The position numbers and the translations under genes were made by a program. Shown here in pieces: positions 43,476 through 51,642 of a stretch of 64,000 nt of DNA. The notes under the pieces were generated by a model. That model saw only the letters and a program-made list of their open reading frames with translations, was not told the origin of the DNA and ran no database searches. This stretch comes from Fibrisoma montanum (GTDB lineage: Bacteria > Bacteroidota > Bacteroidia > Cytophagales > Spirosomataceae): contig NZ_QXED01000004.1 in NCBI RefSeq assembly GCF_003583365.1, forward strand, positions 124,001 through 188,000. The letters are read 5' to 3'. How positions within the stretch are numbered: position 1 is the stretch's first letter; each line of letters begins with the position of its first letter.

Positions 43476-44783
43476 TCATTTCTGGCGGAAAAAAATTGTG
43501 ATGGGTACGCCATCGAATCCAAAATTCTCCCGGATCTTATTCTCCAGGAAGCGTTCGTAAGGCTCCTTAATGTACTGCGGCAGGTTGCAGAAAAAGACAA
43601 ACGTCGGCGAAGGCGTCGGCAATTGCAGCATGTATTTGATCTTGATCTGCTTGCCTTTGGTAGCCGGGGGCGGATACGCTTCGATTACCGGTTGCAGGGC
43701 TTCGTTCAGCTTCGACGTAGTAATCTTCTTGTGCTTGTTCTCATACACCTCCATCGCCTTCTCCATCACCTGGAAGATGCGCTGCTTTTCGTGGACGGAA
43801 GCGAAAATAATCGGCAGATAATCGATTGGGGCCATCCGCTGCAGCATCTCCTTCCGCAGTACGTCGGCGGTGCGGTGGTCTTTCTCAACGGCATCCCACT
43901 TGTTTATCATAATGACCACGCCTTTCTTCGCCCGAACCGCCTGGCCAATGATGTTCATATCCTGTGCTTCAAGCCCCCGGGTGGCGTCGAGCATGATGAT
44001 GCAGACATCCGACTCCTCCATCGCTTTTATCGAGCGCAGAACAGAGTAGAACTCAATGTTATCGCTGATTCGGGCTTTACGCCGGATTCCGGCCGTATCG
44101 GTCAGGATGAAATCTTTACCATACGCCTTATAGCGGGTGTTGATTGCGTCGCGGGTGGTACCGGCAATGTCGGTTACAATGCTACGTTCCTTGCCAGTCA
44201 GTACGTTCAGGAAGGACGATTTGCCGACGTTTGGCCGACCCAGGATTGCAATGCGCGGAATGCCGCCCTCCGGATCTTCGACGCCTTCATTCGGAAAATG
44301 TTTAATAACCTCGTCCAGCAGGTCGCCGGTGCCACTACCCGTTTGCGACGAAATCGGGAATGGGTCGCCCAGTCCGAGTGCATAAAACTCAGAAGCCGCC
44401 TGTTGCCGCTCAAACGTTTCGGCCTTGTTTGCCACAACGTACACTGGTTTTTTGGACCGGCGCAGCACTTTGGCGAAGTCGTGATCAAGGCCGGTTGGCC
44501 CGGTCATGGTATCGACAACAAACAACAGGACGGTAGCTTCCTCAATGGCGATTTCCACCTGCTCCCGAATGGCCCCTTCAAAAATATCCTCCGAACCAAC
44601 GACGTATCCGCCGGTATCAATCACCGTAAATCGTTTGTCGGTCCACTCAGCATACCCATAATGCCGGTCGCGCGTGACACCGCTCTGGTTATCCATAATG
44701 GCCTGCCGCTGTTCCGTTAGTCGGTTAAACAGCGTTGATTTCCCGACGTTCGGGCGGCCAACAATTGCTACAATATTTGCCAT
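43476..44783 (-). CDS. der: Ribosome biogenesis GTPase Der (EngA)
   Basis: 435 residues with two tandem GTPase domains: G1 GRPNVGKS at 9-16 and again at 182-189, NKAE and NKWD as G4 motifs, DTGG/DTAG as G3. A C-terminal KH-like domain (about 350-435) includes KIKYMLQLPTPSPTFVFFCN. Needed for 50S maturation. Next to era on the same strand with 98 bp between, so the two ribosome-assembly GTPases are clustered. Confidence 0.97.
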   Translation of the reverse strand: MANIVAIVGRPNVGKSTLFNRLTEQRQAIMDNQSGVTRDRHYGYAEWTDKRFTVIDTGGYVVGSEDIFEGAIREQVEIAIEEATVLLFVVDTMTGPTGLDHDFAKVLRRSKKPVYVVANKAETFERQQAASEFYALGLGDPFPISSQTGSGTGDLLDEVIKHFPNEGVEDPEGGIPRIAILGRPNVGKSSFLNVLTGKERSIVTDIAGTTRDAINTRYKAYGKDFILTDTAGIRRKARISDNIEFYSVLRSIKAMEESDVCIIMLDATRGLEAQDMNIIGQAVRAKKGVVIMINKWDAVEKDHRTADVLRKEMLQRMAPIDYLPIIFASVHEKQRIFQVMEKAMEVYENKHKKITTSKLNEALQPVIEAYPPPATKGKQIKIKYMLQLPTPSPTFVFFCNLPQYIKEPYERFLENKIRENFGFDGVPITIFFRQK

Positions 44784-44881
44784 AATTGAAAGGAGAAGGG
44801 AGGAAAGGAGGAAGGGAATAAAACAGAAAGTAGGGTACGCCTTTCTCCTTTCTTCCTTTCCTCTTCGTCCTCCTCTAAAAT
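44784..44881. repeat. Purine/pyrimidine-biased imperfect inverted repeat between era and der
   Basis: A GAAAGGAGAAGGGAGGAAAGG-type block (44789-44820) faces a CTTTCTCCTTTCTTCCTTTCC-type block (44842-44876). They pair imperfectly, around AAAACAGAAAGTAGGGTAC. The spacer has no gene. Confidence 0.55.
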
Positions 44882-45814
44882 TTATTCGTCATATCCCAAC
44901 CGCTTGAGCGTCCGCTCTTTCTGCCGCCAGTCAGGTTCTACTTTGACGAATGTGTCTAAAAATACTTTTTTACCGAAGAACCGTTCGAGCTCTTCGCGGG
45001 CCATAATCCCCGTTTTCTTAATCATTTTACCGCCCTCGCCTAATAAGATGGCGCGTTGCGTGCTCCGTTCAACCAAAATTTCGGATTGAATTACGATAAT
45101 GTCATCCTTGTCTTTAAAGGACGTAATGACAACCTCGCAGCTATAAGGGACTTCTTTCTTGTAGTTCAGGAAAATCTTCTCCCGAATGATTTCAGAAGCG
45201 AAAAAGCGCTCGGGCTTGTCCGTTAGTTCATCTTTCGGAAAGTAGGGAGGGTGCTGGGGCAGCCGACTGATGATACCTTCGAACAGTCTGTCGATGTTAA
45301 AAGCATTCAGCGCAGAAATCGGTATGATCTCCTGGGCCTTAAAATGCTCCTGCCAGTACGCAATTTTTTCGGTTACCTGCTCCTGCGTAGCTAAATCTAT
45401 TTTATTGATTAAGAGCAGTATGGGTGTTTCGGTGCGCTGCAGTCGTTCGATAACGTCGTTTTCGTCATGCTGCTCAAAAATGTCCGTCACAAACAAAACA
45501 ACGTCGGCATCTTCGAGTGATCCGCGTACAAAGCTCATCATCGACTCATGCAGCTTGTACTGTGGTTTGATGATGCCCGGCGTATCGGAGTAAACGAGCT
45601 GAAACTCCTGTCCGTTGTGCACGCCGTTCAGGATACCCATGATGCGGTGACGGGTAGTCTGGGCCTTCGAGGTAATAATGGACAGGCGTTCGCCGACGAG
45701 TTGATTCATCAACGTAGATTTGCCCACGTTGGGCTTACCCACAATGCTGACGAAGCCGGCTTTATGATCGGGCGATAATTCGCCGATCAGCGGATTTTCA
45801 AGGTCTGTATTCAT
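44882..45814 (-). CDS. era: GTPase Era
   Basis: 310 residues from the ATG at 45814; an in-frame upstream start adds nine non-conserved residues. G1 GKPNVGKST at 26-34, G3 DTPG, G4 NKID, and a C-terminal KH domain with GEGGKMIKKTGIMAREELERFFGKKVFLDTFVKV that binds 16S rRNA. Required for 30S assembly. First gene of an era-der run on the minus strand, divergent from the initiator tRNA. Confidence 0.97.
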   Translation of the reverse strand: MNTDLENPLIGELSPDHKAGFVSIVGKPNVGKSTLMNQLVGERLSIITSKAQTTRHRIMGILNGVHNGQEFQLVYSDTPGIIKPQYKLHESMMSFVRGSLEDADVVLFVTDIFEQHDENDVIERLQRTETPILLLINKIDLATQEQVTEKIAYWQEHFKAQEIIPISALNAFNIDRLFEGIISRLPQHPPYFPKDELTDKPERFFASEIIREKIFLNYKKEVPYSCEVVITSFKDKDDIIVIQSEILVERSTQRAILLGEGGKMIKKTGIMAREELERFFGKKVFLDTFVKVEPDWRQKERTLKRLGYDE

Positions 45815-45909
45815 GTTAGGTGATCCCGCTGACAATAGCAACGGCTTGGTAACTCAACTTGATCTCAGGCAAAAGAGTGCCTGTCACAAAAAATTTTTTA
45901 CAAAGGTAG

Positions 45910-45939
45910 TTGTTTTTTCTGAAAACTGTCGTACCTTTG
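45910..45939 (+). promoter_or_regulatory. Promoter of the initiator tRNA
   Basis: TTG at 45910-45912, a 19-base spacer and TACCTTTG at 45932-45939, an exact TAnnTTTG box, with the tRNA 5' end 12 bases further on. Confidence 0.65.
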
Positions 45940-45951
45940 CAGTCCAAACAT

Positions 45952-46025
<74 letters not shown>

Positions 46026-46035
46026 AATGAAGGTC

Positions 46036-46071
46036 AAGCCGTTACACTTAAAAACTGTAACGGCTTTTTTA
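46036..46071 (+). terminator. Terminator behind the intact tRNA-fMet
   Basis: AAGCCGTTACA / TGTAACGGCTT with a 9-base loop and T6. It lies inside the islet, so the islet supplies it. Confidence 0.88.
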
Positions 46072-46162
46072 TTAGGTACAACAATTCTGGCAGTTACTGC
46101 TTCATATCTAAAAACCTCTCTAACAGTTCGTTCTTTTTTTCTGCCTGTAGAGGCCGTTTGTA

Positions 46163-46396
46163 TAGTTTCTTGTTTTACTCGATAGCTTCAAGCCATTTGT
46201 CAGCGACGTTGAAGGTGGGGAAGTAATTGAAATCCCCTTAGTGTCGTGAAGTGTACTTGAAAAGAAGTTGTCCGTCTCTATTAAAAGCAAATATGGTAAT
46301 TATCAACTGTATGGCACTGATGAAGGCGTTAGCCTTTCAATGGAAGTTGATTTAAGCAAATCAGAAAGAGTGAAAGGCTGTTGGACGGGCCTATGA
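46163..46396 (+). pseudogene. Decayed gene fragment
   Basis: One reading frame is protein-like across 46166-46396 (DSFKPFVSDVEGGEVIEIPLVS, then SVLEKKLSVSIKSKYGNYQLYG ... SKSERVKGCWTGL) but is cut by TGA at 46247-46249 and lacks a start. It looks like the C-terminal remnant of an islet gene; family not recognised. Confidence 0.45.
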
Positions 46397-46470
46397 TCAA
46401 GATCATAAGTCAAAAAGCGGAGTTCGCCAAGACGCATGCCTAAGAGTGTTACTCAGCAAGTAGCAAACAA

Positions 46471-47139
46471 ATGAAATTTGTAGGCTTATGTTTTCTGGTC
46501 GTCTTATCGCTCTGCACATGCACGAGCGATAAGACGGTTTCACATGAAGAGTATAATGGCGAGTATCCTTACATAAAAAGTACGGGCAAACCTATTTCAA
46601 CCTATCAGCCCGTTTTTATCTCCTCCTGGCAAGGTCCTCTGGTTACTAACATGCCTATGCCTGTGCTGGCCATGGGAGAATATGCATTTACATTCAAAGG
46701 ACACAATTGGAATCACTGGCCCTACACTAATATTAGCCAACGAATTGTTGAAAACCCATCCTCTCCGTTTGATCGGATTGGTTCCAATATTTTGGGAATA
46801 GGTTTTACGGCGATGGACGGTTTTGAGTGCTCAATGGAAAGTGTTCACTTTATTGTTCCAGCCCAAGTTGGTCGTTTTCGTTTTGAACAGTCAGTGTATG
46901 ATGCTTCAATCATGCCTACTTTTCGTACCTATGACTGTGATGCGCCAAAAGATCGTATTACCCTTGATCAAAAGGCTGACAATTGGGTCAATATTACTCG
47001 TTTGGATACGCAAGCTCATCAAGTAGAAGGAAGTTTTAATTTAAACTTTATGATCGTTGACAAAGATGTCAGTTATAGCCTCATTTACCCTACTCAGATC
47101 TGTATGCAAGGAAACTTCAAAGGTCCTTATACAAAATAA
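46471..47139 (+). CDS. Hypothetical lipoprotein (islet cargo)
   Basis: 222 residues. Lipoprotein signal MKFVGLCFLVVLSLCTC with a Cys at the lipobox end. The mature part is rich in Trp, Tyr and Asn (HNWNHWPYTNIS) and ends in a beta-rich SFNLNFMIVDKDVSYSLIYPTQICMQGNFKGPY. This resembles the closing strands of small secreted Bacteroidota proteins that rework as beta-sandwiches. I do not recognise the family. AT-rich codon use differs from neighbours. Between the tRNA-fMet and its displaced fragment, so it is probably imported DNA. Confidence 0.7.
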   Translation: MKFVGLCFLVVLSLCTCTSDKTVSHEEYNGEYPYIKSTGKPISTYQPVFISSWQGPLVTNMPMPVLAMGEYAFTFKGHNWNHWPYTNISQRIVENPSSPFDRIGSNILGIGFTAMDGFECSMESVHFIVPAQVGRFRFEQSVYDASIMPTFRTYDCDAPKDRITLDQKADNWVNITRLDTQAHQVEGSFNLNFMIVDKDVSYSLIYPTQICMQGNFKGPYTK

Positions 47140-47302
47140 ATGTTTTAGTTTACATAATAACATGTATAATATAATTCTTCAATGATATCGTCAGGTAACG
47201 GGCGTTCCTTAGTTGGACCATTGTGCAGTTATTCATGTTGAAACATAACCTGCGATGAACTGTGAGTCCAGATCTACACAAGTGACGTGCAAAACCTTTA
47301 GA

Positions 47303-47806
47303 CTACTTAAATAGAACTAGCTTGAATTTATCGTTGGGACGTATTAGTTCGATCCGTTTGCATTCATTGATGGCGACTTGGAAGAAATTGCCCTGTACGT
47401 ATTCGGTTACACCGCTTTGATTTTTAGCATAGAGTTTTAACCAGACCATCTCGCCGTAAGGTTTATACTCTCCAAATTCATCAGTTTCTACGCTCCACTT
47501 CAAATAAATTCTCTTCTCATAATCTTCTGGAAGTGACACAGAAAATAGCGTATCTGAATCAGTGAAAGTTTGATTTTGATTAAAAGTTAAACTTCCGGTT
47601 TTTGATCGCCCTATAGCATCTAGCGTAAAAAATTTCCATTCGCCAATGATATTTTGGGCAATAGGAGGGGCTTGGCACTTATTTGTATCCTCTAAAGATG
47701 AAGGACGGTTGCCAGGGGGAATTAATTGCTGCAATAACTCCTCCTGGCAAGCTGCGTTCAACAAAATGAACCCAACGATGCAAAGATTTTTTAATAGACT
47801 CTTCAT
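47303..47806 (-). CDS. Hypothetical lipoprotein, lipocalin-like (islet cargo)
   Basis: 167 residues from the ATG at 47806. The open frame continues upstream across the tRNA fragment, but that part (SGSWTRTSDLWVM) is just antisense tRNA. Signal MKSLLKNLCIVGFILLNAAC with lipobox Cys. The mature part, IIGEWKFFTLDAIG ... GSLTFNQNQTFTDSDTLFSV, has the opening G-x-W and strand pattern of lipocalin-like domains. Role unknown. Convergent with the other islet gene. Confidence 0.7.
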   Translation of the reverse strand: MKSLLKNLCIVGFILLNAACQEELLQQLIPPGNRPSSLEDTNKCQAPPIAQNIIGEWKFFTLDAIGRSKTGSLTFNQNQTFTDSDTLFSVSLPEDYEKRIYLKWSVETDEFGEYKPYGEMVWLKLYAKNQSGVTEYVQGNFFQVAINECKRIELIRPNDKFKLVLFK

Positions 47807-47880
47807 GACGTTGAAGTAATTTTTAATCATTGGAAAGGGTAGGGTACACAAAGTTAAATGTTTAGTAGTCAACATAGTTT

Positions 47881-47925
47881 GGCTCATAACCCAAAGGTCG
47901 CTGGTTCGAGTCCAGCTCCCGCTAC
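47881..47925 (+). repeat. 45-bp att-like direct repeat, right copy (tRNA-fMet 3' fragment)
   Basis: A perfect copy of 45981-46025 without the 5' half of a tRNA. It cannot fold as a tRNA and has no promoter. One mismatch precedes it (T for G at 47880). Confidence 0.9.
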
Positions 47926-47928
47926 TTA

Positions 47929-47963
47929 GCAAAAAAGCCACTGATAATCAGTGGCTTTTTTGC
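47929..47963. terminator. Terminator behind the displaced tRNA fragment
   Basis: A perfect 16-bp stem GCAAAAAAGCCACTGA / TCAGTGGCTTTTTTGC with a 3-base loop. By position it is the presumed original terminator of the tRNA gene before islet insertion. Confidence 0.88.
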
Positions 47964-48100
47964 GTTAAGTACTTTTTATAACCCAGAACCGACTAATTTC
48001 TTCATTCAGCCCTGCCAGCCGTGTTGACGAGCGCGTAACATTATGGTTAGGTCATGAGTTAACAATCCGTTAACACATCCCTCATTCAATTTACCTTGTC

Positions 48101-48823
48101 GTGGTTATCCGTCTGCGCATCTTTCTGGTGAACGCCTGGTTCGCTTTCGGTACGTTGGCGGCTAATGCACAGGCGTTACCTGCTCAGCCCAGCATCTACT
48201 TCCCCCAGGCTCCCGAACCCGGTCAGTGGCGAAGTTCGGTGGGGGTGGTATTTACAACAACCCCTCCTGAAATAACCGAAGAAATCCGGATCACCATTCC
48301 GGCCATTGATGTAAACCTGCAGCGAGGTTTGTCAAAGCATTTGTACATCGTTAGTCGGTTGCAAACGCAGATTGTGCAAAGCAATCTGACGCTTGGATTG
48401 CGGTGGGCCATACCACTTAACGACCGGCTCCATCTGTCGGTGGGCGATGACATAAGCGGATGGTTTGGAGCACTCAGACTTAAAGATGTATTCAACAGCC
48501 AGGCGTATGGGCTTGTTAATTACCCAAATGCCTCCATTGGTTATCGACTCACGCGCGATCTACAATTGGCGGTACGTGCGGAGGCTATCATTGATTGGTA
48601 TTACCGGTCGCAGGTAGGTAGTCTGGCTGTTGAATACAAACCCCGGACAGTGAACGGGGCTGCGCTGACGTTCGTACTGGAGCAGCCTTTTTACAACCGC
48701 CGGCACGTAACGCTGGGCCTTCGGGCGGTGTATGCCGATTTCAACTGGCAGTTTTGGTCGCTCTACGAAACCTTTGACCGGAATCTGTTCTATCCGCAAC
48801 TACTATTCGGGTTCATGCTATGA
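48101..48823 (+). CDS. Exported outer-membrane beta-barrel-like protein
   Basis: 240 residues from GTG at 48101; no good ATG exists nearby. Signal-like MVIRLRIFLVNAWFAFGTLAANAQ. The mature part is a series of alternating strands (LGLRWAIPLNDRLHLSVGDD, NASIGYRLTRDLQLAVRAEA, HVTLGLRAVYADFNWQF, LFYPQLLFGFML) ending in an aromatic-rich final strand, as in outer-membrane barrels. Stop and next start overlap (ATGA), so it is coupled to the GDPD gene. Function unknown. Confidence 0.65.
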   Translation: MVIRLRIFLVNAWFAFGTLAANAQALPAQPSIYFPQAPEPGQWRSSVGVVFTTTPPEITEEIRITIPAIDVNLQRGLSKHLYIVSRLQTQIVQSNLTLGLRWAIPLNDRLHLSVGDDISGWFGALRLKDVFNSQAYGLVNYPNASIGYRLTRDLQLAVRAEAIIDWYYRSQVGSLAVEYKPRTVNGAALTFVLEQPFYNRRHVTLGLRAVYADFNWQFWSLYETFDRNLFYPQLLFGFML

Positions 48824-50085
48824 AAGCATTGGCTTACCTGTGTTTAGGGCTGTGTGCGCTCGTTTTCGGTTGCCGGAAAGAATACGAAGTGCTGGTGCCG
48901 TATCAGTTTGTCAGCCTACCCGGAGCCGGACTATTTTCGACTACGACCCGGCGGGCTATGGAGGGGGTGTATGCCGTGACGAACGGGGCCGACCGTTTTG
49001 GTAGTCAGGTGGCCCTAAAATGGACCTACACGCTGGAAGGAGCTGATACTACGTTTTTCCTGTCCATTTTCACCGGGCAGGATGCGGCTTTTTTTAATAT
49101 GGAAGGCCGGCCTGATTCCGACAGCCTGGTACTAGCGGGATTCTGGCGCAAACTGGTGAACACTGAGACCGGTCAGGCCAGGCTTACACTCCAGGTCCGC
49201 CGGAACGGGCAGACCAGGGTATATTCAGGCAGGCTGACCCCCGGTGATACGCTTTCGCTGGAGGGCGCATATGGCGACAATACGGCTCAGCCAACCCGCC
49301 CACTGACGTTGCTTTATCAACGGCCCCTTAACCCAGCTCCCTACGAAATTCTGGCTCACCGGGCTGGCGGCCGAACGTCCGATCTACTGCCCGTATCCGA
49401 AAACTCAATCGATATGATCAAGCTGGCGTCTCGCCTGGGGGCGACCGGGGTTGAAATAGACGTTCGATACACAAAAGACGGTGTCCCGATTCTTTACCAT
49501 GACAACAAGCTGAATCTGCGGCTCATTCAAAAAAATGGTCTCATCGGAGCGGTAGAGGAGTACACGTATCAGCAATTAAGTGCGCACGTTCGGCTTATAA
49601 ACGGCGAGAAGATTCCGACGCTAGAGGAGGCACTGGAGACCGTAATCGCCAACACAACACTCCGGTTTGTCTGGCTCGACACGAAATACATCGGGCCAAT
49701 GGATAAGGTTCAGGCCATTCAGCAGACGTATCGGCAGCGGGCTATACAGGCCCGTCGGGATTTGCGGATTGTCATTGGGTTGCCCTCGACCGAAGCCGTT
49801 GAAGCCTACCGGGCCCTGGCCAATAAGGAAAATACGCCGATTCTCTGCGAATTGGATACGGCCGTCACCCGAAGCCTGAACGCCCGGATCTGGGCACCCC
49901 GCTGGACGCTTGGACCACAAACAGCGGAAGTGAAGGCCATGCAGGCAGAGAACCGTACGGTGTTTGTCTGGACACTCGACGAGCCGCAGTTCATTCAGCA
50001 ATACATCAGCGAAGGGCAATTTGATGGCATCTTATCCAACTACTCGACCCTGGTTGCTTATTACCATTACACCCGCCAGCCATGA
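48820..50085 (+). CDS. Glycerophosphodiester phosphodiesterase family lipoprotein
   Basis: 421 residues. Lipoprotein signal MKALAYLCLGLCALVFGC. Residues about 25-170 are a beta-rich N-terminal domain of unknown type. From about 180 a GDPD TIM barrel begins: EILAHRAGG (catalytic His), SENSIDMIKLASRLGATGVEIDVRYTKDGVPILYHD (metal-binding Glu/Asp and second His), and VWTLDEP near the end. It hydrolyses glycerophosphodiesters to glycerol 3-phosphate and an alcohol in the periplasm or at the outer membrane. Coupled by ATGA overlaps to barrel-like genes on both sides. Confidence 0.87.
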   Translation: MKALAYLCLGLCALVFGCRKEYEVLVPYQFVSLPGAGLFSTTTRRAMEGVYAVTNGADRFGSQVALKWTYTLEGADTTFFLSIFTGQDAAFFNMEGRPDSDSLVLAGFWRKLVNTETGQARLTLQVRRNGQTRVYSGRLTPGDTLSLEGAYGDNTAQPTRPLTLLYQRPLNPAPYEILAHRAGGRTSDLLPVSENSIDMIKLASRLGATGVEIDVRYTKDGVPILYHDNKLNLRLIQKNGLIGAVEEYTYQQLSAHVRLINGEKIPTLEEALETVIANTTLRFVWLDTKYIGPMDKVQAIQQTYRQRAIQARRDLRIVIGLPSTEAVEAYRALANKENTPILCELDTAVTRSLNARIWAPRWTLGPQTAEVKAMQAENRTVFVWTLDEPQFIQQYISEGQFDGILSNYSTLVAYYHYTRQP

Positions 50086-50738
50086 AACTGAGCAACGTAG
50101 TACGTAGATCGGCCGAGCTATTTTTCGTTTTCATGCTGAACGGGGCCGCCTGGGCACAAGTTGAGCGTAATACCGACTCGACGGCCTACGAGCGTGGCCC
50201 TTATACGGTGGTTGTATCGGTTGGTGGAGGGCTATCATACTATGCTATGGCACTTGGCATTCCTGTGGAACTGGAAGGCGGACGAAGAAATCGGGTTGGC
50301 GTACCAGCCACAGTTCGTGTCATGTGGCATCCCGATCACCGGTTGCGACTGGGACTAGAATCGGGTTACGTACCCATGTATGGCTATCGCGGGCAGGTAA
50401 ATGGGCTACCGTCGAAGGTAACTGTATCGTCGGTGCCGGTGCTGCTGGTTTGGTCAATGCCACTGGCCTGGCTCAGCGGAACAGAACGCAGTCTGGCCCG
50501 ACGGTTAAGTCTTGCTGCCGGAACCGGCGCTTACTTTATTACCTCGCGGCTCGATTATGCCGGGACTGTAAACGGCCGGACAACCAGCTTGGGCTGGATG
50601 GCTGCCGGATCGTATACGCAGCCGATTAACCGAACGCTCCGGGCCGCGGTTGAACTAAAGTGGTACAACTCGGTAGCTACCGACGATGCAACGTTTGCAG
50701 TGCAGCTGCAGTTGGTATGGCGGGCACTCTCGTGGTAG
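50082..50738 (+). CDS. Exported beta-barrel-like protein
   Basis: 218 residues. Signal region ends in NGAAWAQ. The mature part has repeating strands (ATVRVMWHPDHRLRLGLESGYVP, SLAAGTGAYFITSRLDYAG, LRAAVELKWYNS, TFAVQLQLVWRALSW) and a terminal aromatic residue, suggesting an outer-membrane barrel. Start overlaps the GDPD stop; the metallophosphoesterase begins 19 bp later. Function unknown beyond this context. Confidence 0.68.
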   Translation: MKLSNVVRRSAELFFVFMLNGAAWAQVERNTDSTAYERGPYTVVVSVGGGLSYYAMALGIPVELEGGRRNRVGVPATVRVMWHPDHRLRLGLESGYVPMYGYRGQVNGLPSKVTVSSVPVLLVWSMPLAWLSGTERSLARRLSLAAGTGAYFITSRLDYAGTVNGRTTSLGWMAAGSYTQPINRTLRAAVELKWYNSVATDDATFAVQLQLVWRALSW

Positions 50739-50756
50739 AATTGAATGTAGAACGTT

Positions 50757-51641
50757 ATGAATAAACAACTTCAGGATCGTACCATTGTGTTTCTGAGCGA
50801 TACCCAGGCGCCGATGTGGGTCGAACGGCTGGTGTTACGGACGCATCAGAACACACGGGCAACCACCACCATATTTGACGAGATCATTCGCCGTCGACCA
50901 CCGGTCCTGTACTGGCTCGGCGATATCGTATCGCTCGGTTTTCGGGACAACAAGTGGCGGATCATTGATCGGTTCCTGGCCCAATGTACAGAAATCGGTA
51001 CGTCGGTCTACGCCATTATGGGCAATCATGACGTAATGGGGCGACCCAGAAAAGGAGCCCGGAACTTCCAGCAGCGCTTTCCGGATCATAGCCCCACGGG
51101 GTATATGCAGGTTACCGATGGGATTGCGGTGATTATGCTGAACTCTAATTTTCACATCCTGTCGGCGGCCGATCTGGTAAAGCAGCAAACGTGGTATGAA
51201 GCGACCCTTCGCGAAGCGGACGACAATCCGGCCATACAAACAGTGATTGTAACCTGCCACCATGCACCTTATTCCAACAGTAAACTGGTAGGATCGTCCA
51301 GGCTGGTACAGCAGCGATTTGTGCCGCTCTATGTAAAATCCCGGAAGGCCAGCCTGTTCATAACTGGTCATTCACACGCTTTCGAGCGGTTCCGATTCGA
51401 CGATAAAGAGTTTCTGGTTATTGGGGGCGGGGGTGGGCTGCGTCAACCACTAAACGTATCGCCCAGTCGCCTGCCTGATCTGGCTGCAGCCTATAAGCCC
51501 TTGTTTCACTACCTGACCGTTCGGCGCGACGAGCAGGAGCTAGCGATAACGTCTTACTTCCTGAAAGCGGATTTTTCCGGGTTCGAAGAAGGCTATCAAT
51601 TTACCATCCCACACCCGTTGAGCATGACCCGAACCGTTTAA
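50757..51641 (+). CDS. Calcineurin-like metallophosphoesterase
   Basis: 294 residues, no signal peptide. Motif I is SDTQ, with Gln in place of the usual His of D-x-H; this D-x-Q form also occurs in some family branches. Motif II LGDIVS, motif III GNHD, motif IV VTCHHAPYS, motif V GHSHAFER are intact. A two-metal phosphoesterase. Last gene of a probable four-gene operon with the GDPD lipoprotein. Stop is one base from the stop of the convergent gene. Confidence 0.9.
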   Translation: MNKQLQDRTIVFLSDTQAPMWVERLVLRTHQNTRATTTIFDEIIRRRPPVLYWLGDIVSLGFRDNKWRIIDRFLAQCTEIGTSVYAIMGNHDVMGRPRKGARNFQQRFPDHSPTGYMQVTDGIAVIMLNSNFHILSAADLVKQQTWYEATLREADDNPAIQTVIVTCHHAPYSNSKLVGSSRLVQQRFVPLYVKSRKASLFITGHSHAFERFRFDDKEFLVIGGGGGLRQPLNVSPSRLPDLAAAYKPLFHYLTVRRDEQELAITSYFLKADFSGFEEGYQFTIPHPLSMTRTV

Positions 51642-51642
51642 A

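Noticed and set aside
43623-44720. 365-residue plus-strand open frame
   Set aside because: It lies wholly antisense to der, which has complete GTPase motifs. The antisense product has no recognisable domain.
47807-47941. N-terminal extension of the minus-strand islet lipoprotein
   Set aside because: The extension translates the antisense of the tRNA fragment; the true lipoprotein signal starts at 47806.
48101-48823. Including the 48101-50738 genes in the tRNA islet
   Set aside because: They lie beyond the right repeat copy and have the base composition of the surrounding chromosome.
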